45,042 nt of DNA from Novipirellula artificiosorum (lineage in GTDB: Bacteria; Planctomycetota; Planctomycetia; Pirellulales; Pirellulaceae), in NCBI RefSeq assembly GCF_007860135.1, contig NZ_SJPV01000027.1, positions 1 to 45,042 of the forward strand, written 5' to 3'. A program made the translations under genes and the position numbers. Each line of letters begins with the position of its first letter. Positions within the stretch are counted from its first letter, which is position 1. Of this stretch, positions 7,944-15,496 are shown in pieces. The notes beneath the pieces were generated by a model. The model did not search any database. It saw only the letters and a program-made list of their open reading frames with translations, and had not been told where the DNA came from.

Positions 7944-9002
7944 ATGGCCGAATTAAGCAACCGCCCTCCCCTGCAAAGGATTCGAGTGTGCGGCTTCGGT
8001 CATGCGGTACCGCCACAGGCGCAGACGAATGACGCCGTCGAACGCGATCTGGAGTTGCCAGCGGGGTGGATCGCAAAGCGTACGGGAATCGATCAGCGTC
8101 GCGTCGTCATGCCGGATCAAGCCACTTCGGATCTGGCGATCGCCTCGGCTCAACACTCACTGCGACAGGCCGATCAAGCACCCGGCGAAATTCGGGCCTT
8201 GGTCCTGGCAACCAGCACACCCGATCATCTGTTACCCCCCACCGCTCCGCGTGTGGCGGCTGAGCTTGGATGTGGTGCCATTCCTGCCTTCGATATGGCG
8301 GTTGCCTGTTCCGGCTTTGTTTATGGATTGGTCGTTGCGGAGGGACTGGCACGTTCACTTAACGGACCGGTGCTGTTGATCGCCGCGAACGTCCTCAGCA
8401 AGCGGGTCAACCGCCGCGATCCTGCAACGGTCGCGCTATTCGCAGATGCCGCCGGTTCCGTCATTCTGACCCCCTTTCCAGCCGCTGCAGCGGAAGCGAC
8501 CAAGACACCGACGGAACCCGAAGAAACCTCACTGCCCACGGGGATCTTGGCCAGTCATCTTGAATCATCCGGGGAAGGCTGGAACAAATTGTTAATCCCT
8601 GCGGGCGGTTCGCGGCAACCCTTTGACGCCACGTCTTTCAAGCAGCAGCAACACCTGATGGAGATCCGCGATGGACGAGCCGTTTATCGTTATGCGGTCG
8701 AACGCATGGTAGGTTGTGCCGAACACGTGCTGGCAGCCGCTCAGTTATCTAGCGACCAAGTCGACTGGTGGATCCCTCACCAGGCGAGCGGGCGGGTGAT
8801 TGACGAAGTAACACGGCAATTGCGAGTCTCCCCTCAACGCGTCGTCAACGTTGTGAAACAATATGGCAACAGTTCCGCAGCGACGATCCCGCTCGCTTGT
8901 TCGCTGTGGCAGGAGTCAGGAAAGCTACGTGAAGGTCAAACGGTGGTGCTAACAGCTGCGGGCGCTGGCTTGACTGCCGGCGCGGTGGTCCTGCGGACCT
9001 GA
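7944..9002 (+). CDS. 3-oxoacyl-ACP synthase III-like (KAS III/FabH family)
   Basis: A 352-residue thiolase-fold condensing enzyme. The triad is visible: Cys122 in FDMAVACSGFVYGL, His279 in WWIPHQASGR and Asn309 in VVKQYGNSSAATIPLA. The family region GWIAKRTGIDQRRVV is at 41-55. It should condense an acyl-CoA with malonyl-ACP, or carry out a related decarboxylative condensation. An insertion rich in Ala/Glu/Pro/Thr (about 178-198) lies before the dimer region. An AGGAG lies about a dozen bases before the ATG. Its position next to an acyl-CoA ligase and opposite hydratases suggests a specialised acyl-chain pathway rather than housekeeping FabH, but the product is not predictable. Confidence 0.9.
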   Translation: MAELSNRPPLQRIRVCGFGHAVPPQAQTNDAVERDLELPAGWIAKRTGIDQRRVVMPDQATSDLAIASAQHSLRQADQAPGEIRALVLATSTPDHLLPPTAPRVAAELGCGAIPAFDMAVACSGFVYGLVVAEGLARSLNGPVLLIAANVLSKRVNRRDPATVALFADAAGSVILTPFPAAAAEATKTPTEPEETSLPTGILASHLESSGEGWNKLLIPAGGSRQPFDATSFKQQQHLMEIRDGRAVYRYAVERMVGCAEHVLAAAQLSSDQVDWWIPHQASGRVIDEVTRQLRVSPQRVVNVVKQYGNSSAATIPLACSLWQESGKLREGQTVVLTAAGAGLTAGAVVLRT

Positions 9003-9235
9003 ACTCCCAGCGCGGGTCCAAGAACAAGATTGCAGGGTCGCCGTCGTCCGGTCGAGAGCCAGTCCGAAACCTCCATGGGATTGTCGGACGGCCAAAATCC
9101 CGCGTCCGCTACGTTGTGCTGCAGCGACGAATCGTTCAGCTTCACACGCCTTGCGAGACGGAGATTTGCTCGTCGTTGAAATCGAAAACAGGATTTCGGA
9201 CAGGCTTCAAGCCAACCAACCAACCCACTCACTCA

Positions 9236-9331
9236 TTCTACTACAACGCCGAGATCAATCCCGGGTTCCACCTGACCGGTGACATTCAAGTCATCGAAAC
9301 CGAAATTGCTTCGCAAGACACGGCACTCGAC
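9236..9331 (+). pseudogene. Carbohydrate porin C-terminal remnant
   Basis: This frame reads FYYNAEINPGFHLTGDIQVI then ETEIASQDTAL, matching the last strands of OprB-like carbohydrate porins. The intact porin at 41.1-42.4 kb ends with the parallel MFYNVGVTPWCHVTADLQVV and a DTLLMFGLR-type finish. Here the terminal strand is lost and the frame runs on into unrelated sequence. No upstream porin sequence was recognised. Confidence 0.65.
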
Positions 9332-9369
9332 CTCAGGCCCCTGGTAGCGGTGCTTGCTGCAGTCGTCAC

Positions 9370-9489
9370 GGCAATTGGAATGCTGAACTTGCGAAGCAAC
9401 GAAATCTTCTGCGTGATCCCATTGCCAACCGCGAGAACCAAGATCGCCAGGATAATGATGTCCGAACCTTTGACGACAATCTCATTCAT
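9370..9489 (-). pseudogene. Sodium/glutamate symporter (GltS-like) N-terminal remnant
   Basis: From ATG 9489 the minus strand encodes SDIIILAILVLAVGNGITQK and ISLLRKFSIPIAVT. This fits the first membrane segment of GltS family symporters followed by the I..LR.F.IP.PV motif. The reading then degrades, and only about 40 of some 400 residues are present. It lies back to back with the porin remnant, so the two truncated genes converge at about 9331-9370. Confidence 0.5.
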
Positions 9490-9532
9490 TCGCTATTCCT
9501 CAGCAGAAGCGTGCAGACGTGACCATTCTTGC

Positions 9533-9727
9533 ATCCCGGTGAAAAAGGACGTGCGTAGACGGCCAGCGACTTCTATTCTCCTCCAAACACGGTACGCCAC
9601 AATTGGACGGGATCCCGGATTTTCCGACACCAGCACCGACGATCCCGCCCACGATTGCCGCTGTCGTGTCGGCGTCACCGCCGCACTGGATGATCGTGGT
9701 GACCGCTTGCCGGAGGTCCTTCGGATG
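9533..9727 (-). pseudogene. ADP-ribosylglycohydrolase C-terminal remnant
   Basis: The minus-strand frame contains HPKDLRQAVTTIIQCGGDAD and TTAAIVGGIVGAGVGKSGIP. The GGDADTTAAIVGGIVGA motif is the metal-binding C-terminal signature of ADP-ribosylglycohydrolases (DraG/ARH family). The N-terminal metal-binding half is absent, and sequence after GIP diverges (SNCGVPC). It is therefore a decayed fragment and not an enzyme. Confidence 0.6.
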
Positions 9728-9899
9728 AAGCCCAGGACGATCGAAGCGACCATCGGCTATCTCGAAGGTCAGTGGGCCGATATGCGGTACACATAGGATC
9801 GTGAGTTCTACGATGCGAGGGATCGACGGTTTTCGTAGCGATCCAATTTGGGGCAACGCGACCGCTCGCGTCGTACACCTTCATGTCGATCGGCTTGCA

Positions 9900-10067
9900 G
9901 GTCTGATCGGTGCGGGCACGTTGATTGGCGACGAAGCCACGAACCTGCTCGTCGAGCAACCGGGAACCAAGCGTGCGAGCGAGATCGTGCGTCTCGGTGC
10001 CCACTACGACACCATTTCCTCAACACTTGCTGCCGATGACAACACATCGGCAGTTTCGGTCATGCTG
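9900..10067 (+). pseudogene. M28 family zinc peptidase remnant
   Basis: This frame reads TNLLVEQPGTKRASEIVRLG then AHYDTISSTLAADDNTSAVS. HYD (His and Asp zinc ligands) and ADDNTSAV are the M28 aminopeptidase metal-site motifs. Only about 55 residues of recognisable sequence remain. The frame then ends (TPQTTPS, stop about 10091) without the catalytic Glu-Glu region, so it is a fragment. Confidence 0.6.
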
Positions 10068-10201
10068 ACGCCCCAGACGACGCCGTCGTGATTCCGATCA
10101 GGATCAACGCCACAGAGTCGGCCACCGGGTGCCTCAAGCAGCAGGCCGAAAATCGCTTCGGTGTCACGCACCTCCTGCAGTTCTGGGATCACCCAAAATG
10201 C

Positions 10202-10281
10202 CGAGGTTGGTCCAACCTCCTGCAGTTGAGGGTGCGAGGGCGGAGTTCCTTTAGGGCAACGTGTTCGCCGTTAGTCTCCGC
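10202..10281. repeat. About 80-bp dispersed repeat, copy A
   Basis: Matches 27608-27687 over about 80 bp. It starts with a small palindrome (GTTGGTCCAAC in both) and ends with a well-conserved block TTTAGGGCAACGT.TTCGCC GTTAGT.TCCGC. Both copies lie next to pseudogene clusters. No protein content was recognised. Confidence 0.65.
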
Positions 10282-10383
10282 ATACACTTCAGCGATTGAT
10301 TTCGCGTGGATGTCCGACCAACGTATTGGCGCGCAGTTGATTTCAGGGGATCTCTGCATCGAAGACTGGCAGTGACGAGTCCG

Positions 10384-10611
10384 CTAATCGAAAAGAAACT
10401 CGATGGTGAATCGGAGTTCATATTCGGGGTCCTTGGACTTCCTGGCGACGTAATCGAACATCTGCATTTGTAGTCCCAATCTGTGACCGCGGCGATCAAA
10501 GATGCGTCGCAGGCCACCCACGAGCGGCACGGTCCAGTCGTCGCCTTTGGCGGCGTGCCATGAATGGCTCAAACCAAGCGGTATGTAGACGAGGTTCCAT
10601 TTCTCCGACAA
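10384..10611 (-). pseudogene. C-terminal fragment of a barrel protein (paralogue of 12690-13739)
   Basis: The last 75 codons align throughout with the end of the intact protein at 12690: KWNLVYIPLGLSHSW against KWDAVFIPLGMSHSW, KGDDWTVP in both, and RKSKDPEYELRFTIE in both. Upstream of the first aligned residues the sequence changes abruptly to a short hairpin (CTCTCCC at 10642-10648 with GGGAGAG at 10652-10658) and unrelated DNA. No signal peptide precedes it. It is best read as the surviving 3' end of a duplicated gene. Confidence 0.75.
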
Positions 10612-10740
10612 TTCATACAGAAAGAACGGAGCTTCGTTTCACTCTCCCTCCGGGAGAGCCGGACGTTTGAACGGCCGGAGAGGGCCTTTCCACAAGCAGA
10701 AACTCGAATGACTAACCATCTGGATTGCCCCTCTCCTCGC

Positions 10741-11049
10741 TTAACGCTCGACTCGCCCCAGTTCCATCAACTCCGCCGCCACCATCGCCAGACGCTGAGT
10801 GACTTCGTTTTTGGGTCCCGTCGTCACCTGATGCAGTGTGACGATATCCTCGATCTGGGTCGCGTCGGAGTCGATGGTCCACTTTCGCGAGTCAAGCGGC
10901 AACCGAATCTGGGTAGACTCCAACGAGTACTCACCCTCTTGACTGACTTCATCTGACAAGTCCGGCATCACCAGTTGCAGTCCTTCGTCACATTGCTTGG
11001 AAGTGAGGACTTCGTGTTGAACGACTTTGATCGGGTCGACAACCAACAC
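10741..11049 (-). CDS. Unrecognised reading frame, possibly a gene remnant
   Basis: An open frame of 102 codons from a TTG start, acidic with regular amphipathic stretches (DATQIEDIVTLHQV, RLAMVAAELMELGRVER). I recognise no family. An in-frame TAG lies just upstream, and the same frame before it reads GPTVAVVIKDDSLLFRERE and IDIQHVHIGFRIEQ. That weakly resembles the tail of membrane-fusion (HlyD/RND adaptor) proteins, so the whole could be a decayed adaptor gene. No ribosome binding site supports the TTG. Expression is doubtful. Confidence 0.3.
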   Translation of the reverse strand: MLVVDPIKVVQHEVLTSKQCDEGLQLVMPDLSDEVSQEGEYSLESTQIRLPLDSRKWTIDSDATQIEDIVTLHQVTTGPKNEVTQRLAMVAAELMELGRVER

Positions 11050-11203
11050 CGCGCCTGTGGGCTACTGTTCAATACGAAAGCCAATGTGAACGTGCTGAAT
11101 GTCAATCACCGACTCCGTTTCCCGCTCGCGAAAGAGTAACGAGTCATCTTTGATCACAACCGCAACGGTTGGCCCCGATCGCCGCCCTGGGCTGAGACAT
11201 CAG

Positions 11204-12322
11204 TCACCGTCGAAATTCGATTCCAATGCCTGCGTATCCCTTATGTCCGATGGGTACCAAGCGGTATTGCACGGATGATCGATTCGTCAAATCCGTGGCT
11301 TCGACTGCCAAATGCGCAATCCACCAACCCAAGAGTGCCTGCGAGAGATAGTGTTTGTCGTCGTAGATTCGTGAGTAGCCGGTAATCCCAGATCCGATCA
11401 CTAAAGCAGTTTTCAACAGTCGATTGTCGGTATGCTTTGCGGCAACCAAGAAGGGAACCGCGCCGACAAACGCGTGGCCGCTGACGCCGTTGGAATCGTC
11501 AAAGGGTCTCCATTTTGAACCCCGGAATTCGTTAGGACGCGAGGCGCCAATAAGAACTTGGAGTGTTCCCGTCGCCGTCGCCCCAGCAAAAAGCGCGCGT
11601 CCGGTTTGGGCTCCCCAAGCATTCAACTTTCGTCCCACGCGCCGCCTCCCCTCATCCGGTTCTTGTTCGAGGCATTCGCCTAGGCTCCAGGCGGCAACCA
11701 CCAGCGGGACCGTTACCCAAACATCCCCAAGGTGCCGCCCGATTTCGAAAGCATTGGGATCACTAACAGCATGATCTTGGAATGAATCACGAAATCGCTG
11801 GTCAAGACTCGTATTGGCGAGAATCGCATGCATCCCAATTCCGAGACCCAATAACGCAAGCCCTCTGCCAGAATGGAAGTTCCGATAGTCACTGTAGATA
11901 TCGCCTGAAACCCGCCACGCGGGTTGATAGAAACAGTCATCAAGAAGTCGCTCGTCATTCTCGCAAACGTTCTCAGTGGTCCATGGACGGCGAACGTTCC
12001 AGAGCGTCCACAGACGCGGCGCGATGAACTCCTCGTCAATGCAGCCAAGCCCAAATCGGCATTTCGCGGAATGAGATCGTCGATTCCGGTGGATCGTCAA
12101 CGGTCCAAAGGACAGGTCGTGCCGCGCCGAACAGTCACACGAAACACAATCCCGATTTTCATGGAGTCCATCGCAAACACAGTCCGAGATTCCGCAGGTC
12201 AGGCACGTCGTCTCCGTCGCGTCCCAAGATCCAGCACGGAACGGATCTCCAAGCGCGAGAGCTTGGCATGTAAGTGCGCCGCATAGGGCAACGATTAGGA
12301 TCAGGGACTTCGAACGGAGCAT
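11204..12322 (-). CDS. PAP2 family phosphatase-like protein, exported
   Basis: Starting at the ATG at 12322 gives a signal peptide (MLRSKSLILIVALCGALTCQ, then ALA) and 372 residues; an upstream TTG (12409) is possible but would bury the signal. A Cys-rich stretch (residues 40-64) follows. The C-terminal third has the PAP2/acid phosphatase pattern: SRP (261-263), SGH (281-283) and SRIYDDKH (317-324) with catalytic His283 and His324. The last motif position, normally Asp in HxxxD, is Gln328 (HYLSQ), and a lysine before SRP is not obvious, so activity could be altered. Several hydrophobic segments suggest a membrane or periplasmic location. The likely substrate class is a lipid phosphate or phosphomonoester. 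Confidence 0.75.
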   Translation of the reverse strand: MLRSKSLILIVALCGALTCQALALGDPFRAGSWDATETTCLTCGISDCVCDGLHENRDCVSCDCSARHDLSFGPLTIHRNRRSHSAKCRFGLGCIDEEFIAPRLWTLWNVRRPWTTENVCENDERLLDDCFYQPAWRVSGDIYSDYRNFHSGRGLALLGLGIGMHAILANTSLDQRFRDSFQDHAVSDPNAFEIGRHLGDVWVTVPLVVAAWSLGECLEQEPDEGRRRVGRKLNAWGAQTGRALFAGATATGTLQVLIGASRPNEFRGSKWRPFDDSNGVSGHAFVGAVPFLVAAKHTDNRLLKTALVIGSGITGYSRIYDDKHYLSQALLGWWIAHLAVEATDLTNRSSVQYRLVPIGHKGYAGIGIEFRR

Positions 12323-12689
12323 ACCGAGGGGTTTTTCTGCAGGAACCTTTTTTCTGGTACCACTTCCCCCCTTGCTGGTATCACTTTCTCCTTCGCTGAA
12401 CAAGGCCAATCACTGCTAACTTGATCGCGTGTTCACCAAATGCCGCTTTGTCCAAAAGCGAACTGTTTCACGAGCAAAGCGGCGCTGCCCAGCGAAGCAT
12501 CCGAGTGAGACGCCTGTACTCTTCCAGGTTCCCAAATGCTAGCTCGGGACGAGTCCTCCGTCCACAATGCGGACGCGAGTAACTAACGAGCAGAATACTC
12601 TTTCACGCAGCAGAATGGCGATCAAAGAACTCTGATCGCGGCGAAGATGCATCGATGGAGTGGGTTGCCTCCGGCCTGTTTGGACATCC
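12323..12689. other. Intergenic region, nothing recognised
   Basis: It should contain the promoter of the minus-strand PAP2 gene and the 3' flank of the barrel-protein gene. I saw no frame with family resemblance and no convincing hairpin. Confidence 0.4.
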
Positions 12690-13739
12690 CTAATCGAGAA
12701 GATACTCGATGGTGAACCTGAGTTCGTATTCGGGATCCTTGGACTTCCTGGAAACGTAATCGAACATCTGAGTGGTCAGAGCCAACTTTCGATTCCCGCA
12801 ATCGAATTCGCGTCGCAGTCCACCCCCGAGCGGCACAGTCCAGTCATCTCCCTTCTTTGCGTCCCATGAATGGCTCATGCCGAGTGGGATGAAGACGGCA
12901 TCCCATTTCTTATTCAATTCATAAAGGATGAACGGCTTGCCAAAGAGCTGATTGACTCGTTTGGCGGACGAATCACCACCAAATCCCCAGGATTGCCAGA
13001 GGAAAAATCCGGCGGTCAGCCGGCCTTTCTCGGTGCTGAAGTGAGCTCCAGGCCCGGCCGTGTATTGGTTGCTGCCAAGAAGGTCGTCACTCGCCGTCGG
13101 AAAGGTAATCACCGTTCCCAAACCCAAGTGCGTATTCTTTTCGTGAGACCCGCGAGGAGAAAAGAAGAAGCCAGACAGGACATCGCCGAATCCCGAGGAG
13201 CGGACGTTGGCGGTCGTACCGCCATCAGCGAAGTTGGTGGGACCAAGTTTGATCGTTGATGGAAGGTCGGTAACGTTCATCACCGTCCGGTTTTCCATCT
13301 CCAGCCAGCCGAGATCTGTGATCGAGGCGAACTCGAATTCGTTGTAGGACGCCGCTTTGTCGTCAAGGTACGAAAACGTCGGGTAGATGTTGAACTCGGT
13401 CAGTTTGAATCGAGAGCCGCAACTCTTTCCGCCAAAGCATTGGTGCGATGCATCACTGCATGACATTCCGTCACATGCCATTGCATCGCATGACATCCCG
13501 TCGCACGGGTCGCTGGCACAGCATGACATTCCGTCACATGCCATTGCATCGCATGACATCCCGTCGCACGGGTCGCTGGCACAGCATGAAGTCATGGAAA
13601 GGTCATCGCCATGAAATCCCGCCAGCGATAAACTGACGGGTAGAGAATCCTGCGCACGACTTGTCCCAGACAGAATGAATACGGAGAACAGAAACAGGGT
13701 GGCATGACAAGCTTGGTACCACATTGATTTGACTCGCAT
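12690..13739 (-). CDS. Outer-membrane barrel-like protein with Cys-rich tandem repeat
   Basis: The start at 13739 (MRVKSMWYQACHATLFLFSV) gives a signal peptide ending near SRAQ; 13763 and 13724 are alternatives. The mature N-terminus holds two perfect 21-residue repeats containing CDGMSC and CDAMAC, then a third partial unit, giving about 20 cysteines in some 60 residues. The rest resembles planctomycete transporter-like barrels (GTVITFPTASDDLLGSN, AGPGAHFSTEKGRLTAGFFL) and ends RFTIEYLLD. The Cys-rich module may bind metal or form disulfide cross-links at the cell surface; that is inference. A truncated paralogue lies at 10384-10611, about 2 kb away on the same strand. Function is unknown. 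Confidence 0.75.
   Translation of the reverse strand: MRVKSMWYQACHATLFLFSVFILSGTSRAQDSLPVSLSLAGFHGDDLSMTSCCASDPCDGMSCDAMACDGMSCCASDPCDGMSCDAMACDGMSCSDASHQCFGGKSCGSRFKLTEFNIYPTFSYLDDKAASYNEFEFASITDLGWLEMENRTVMNVTDLPSTIKLGPTNFADGGTTANVRSSGFGDVLSGFFFSPRGSHEKNTHLGLGTVITFPTASDDLLGSNQYTAGPGAHFSTEKGRLTAGFFLWQSWGFGGDSSAKRVNQLFGKPFILYELNKKWDAVFIPLGMSHSWDAKKGDDWTVPLGGGLRREFDCGNRKLALTTQMFDYVSRKSKDPEYELRFTIEYLLD
13459..13584. repeat. 63-bp perfect tandem duplication
   Basis: Two identical 63-bp units (13459-13521 and 13522-13584) inside the barrel-protein gene. Each encodes 21 residues, so copy number can change without a frameshift. Within each unit there are sub-repeats of CATGACAT.CCGTC.CA spaced about 30 bp apart. 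The exact identity suggests recent slippage or active homogenisation. Confidence 0.92.
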
Positions 13740-13822
13740 TCCTTGCGCATTTCGATCTAACAACGGTTTGTTTGGAGAGATCGGGTCGCTGTGTACAGCT
13801 TGCCTAGAAAATGTTTGAAAGT

Positions 13823-15193
13823 TCAGAATGTGAGGCGCGTTCTGAAATGGTAGATCATCGCATCATTCGACACGCTCGGCGCGATGTAGTCCGTTTCACG
13901 ATAACTCACCTCGAAATCCAGCTGGAAGGAGTCTGTCACGTTCCACATCCAATTCGTCCAAACCACCGTATTGCGTGACTTTTGCCCGGCAATGGGTGCG
14001 CCCGTACTGTCCAGGATTCGACCGAGATCCTGGTTGTTCGGGTCGTCTGTTCCGTAACCAATGTGCCAAAACAAACGATCAGCCGGCTTGCACCAAACTT
14101 CGGCAAAACCACCGACGGTAGCGATCGGCTCACCATTCTCTGGATTAAGACTTTGTCCAATGGCAGCGTTGTAGGTGCCGATCGCTTCACCGGTGAATGC
14201 CTCGAAACTGGCACCCCATCGACCCAAATCGATTAGGCCGTCGATAGAAACTCCCCAAGTGTTGCTGACGTTGCGATCATTGAGTCCGATCGCGCGAGTC
14301 TCGCCAATCACGCCTGCGACGCCAATTTCAAACGGCGACTCTCCCGCTTTGAATTCTCCCAGCCCAAGCAGCAGGCGGCCTTCGATGTTTGGCCAACCAT
14401 TGTCGGTGCCAATCGCGCCCGGATCGTTCGTAAAGTCAGTGACCACCTGCTGTGAGATCGCTCCCATCGTCGTCCAGCGAACGTTATCTGCGACTTGGAT
14501 AAACCGGTCGACACGCAACTGCCCACGAAAAGCGGCAATATTTCCGGCTTGCAAGTTACCGCCAAAATTGACGGTTGTCGGAGTTCGGGCACCGAAGATG
14601 TCGGGCGCCACGCCAAAGCCGAAACGCCAATCCTCGTTGACGAGTTGACCGTAGGCACGTAGCAGAAATGGCGTTGACTGGTTGAGTATAGGGCGGTCGC
14701 CGAGAAAGTTGATCAGAACATTGCCACCGGATTGCAACGCCCCGACCTTCGGGCCCTTAATGTCGACGCCCAGTGCAGTCGTTTGGCCATGCACCGTGAA
14801 TTGCTTCTCGTCGGTGCCGATGTCATTGTTGACGAATAGAATAAACGGACGTGCGCTGATGGCTGAACTCGCGGCAATCACTTCACCAGTCAGATAACCA
14901 TAGGGTGTGATCTGCCAAGGTCCCTTTTTCCAGGCGAGTGAATCGAGTGCCGCTGACGACGCGATCGGTCGATACGCCTGGTCCTGACAACCACGGACTT
15001 GTTGTGCGTCAGCGTTGCCACTATCCAGCATCAGCCAATCATCGCACGGTGTCACGCACTGGACCAAGTCATGGTCCGTCGACGGATCCACAAGCGTTTG
15101 ACCTTGGCATGGATGCCAGAGGATCATCGAGTTGACGATCAACAAGAACGGTAGAGCAAGATGACCTTTCAATTTTGTTCGATCAACATGCAT
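13823..15193 (-). CDS. Porin-like outer membrane beta-barrel protein
   Basis: The start at 15193 (MHVDRTKLKGHLALPFLLIV) gives a signal peptide; the stretch to about residue 80 is a linker with cysteines. From WKKGPWQITPYGYLTGEVI onward, alternating hydrophobic strands follow: YGQLVNEDWRFGFGVAPDIF, RGQLRVDRFIQVADNVRW, FEIGVAGVIGETRAIG. The protein ends in FRTRLTF, a terminal Phe typical of BAM substrates. It is similar in layout to DcaP-like trimeric porins. It probably forms a channel for small charged or aromatic substrates, but specificity is not readable. It faces away from the two-component genes at 15.5 kb, with 300 bp between them, and could be their target. Confidence 0.75.
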   Translation of the reverse strand: MHVDRTKLKGHLALPFLLIVNSMILWHPCQGQTLVDPSTDHDLVQCVTPCDDWLMLDSGNADAQQVRGCQDQAYRPIASSAALDSLAWKKGPWQITPYGYLTGEVIAASSAISARPFILFVNNDIGTDEKQFTVHGQTTALGVDIKGPKVGALQSGGNVLINFLGDRPILNQSTPFLLRAYGQLVNEDWRFGFGVAPDIFGARTPTTVNFGGNLQAGNIAAFRGQLRVDRFIQVADNVRWTTMGAISQQVVTDFTNDPGAIGTDNGWPNIEGRLLLGLGEFKAGESPFEIGVAGVIGETRAIGLNDRNVSNTWGVSIDGLIDLGRWGASFEAFTGEAIGTYNAAIGQSLNPENGEPIATVGGFAEVWCKPADRLFWHIGYGTDDPNNQDLGRILDSTGAPIAGQKSRNTVVWTNWMWNVTDSFQLDFEVSYRETDYIAPSVSNDAMIYHFRTRLTF

Positions 15194-15496
15194 TCCAGCC
15201 CAATCTTGGGTCATTCAGTTTCCGCTTGTGGATCTGCCACATCTCAATTACCCTGATCTAGTCAACAAATCTGGTTGAAATTCACTAGGCATCCAGGGAC
15301 GTTTATCGGGGAAGTGCAATCGGTTCCTGCGAAAATACCGGCTGGTTCGCTAGTGCTTGCCCAATCGGAATAGGTTCGCGTGATGACAGCAAACCGACTA
15401 AGCTGCATCACCTCGATGGATTGATTCTGTTCCTGAGGGTTATGGCTTCATGGGGTGTGAAATTGGAATATTGCGCCGCAGTGCGAGGTCACGACA

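Noticed and set aside
13459..13584. CRISPR array
   Set aside because: The units are contiguous tandem repeats without spacers and lie in frame within a coding sequence.
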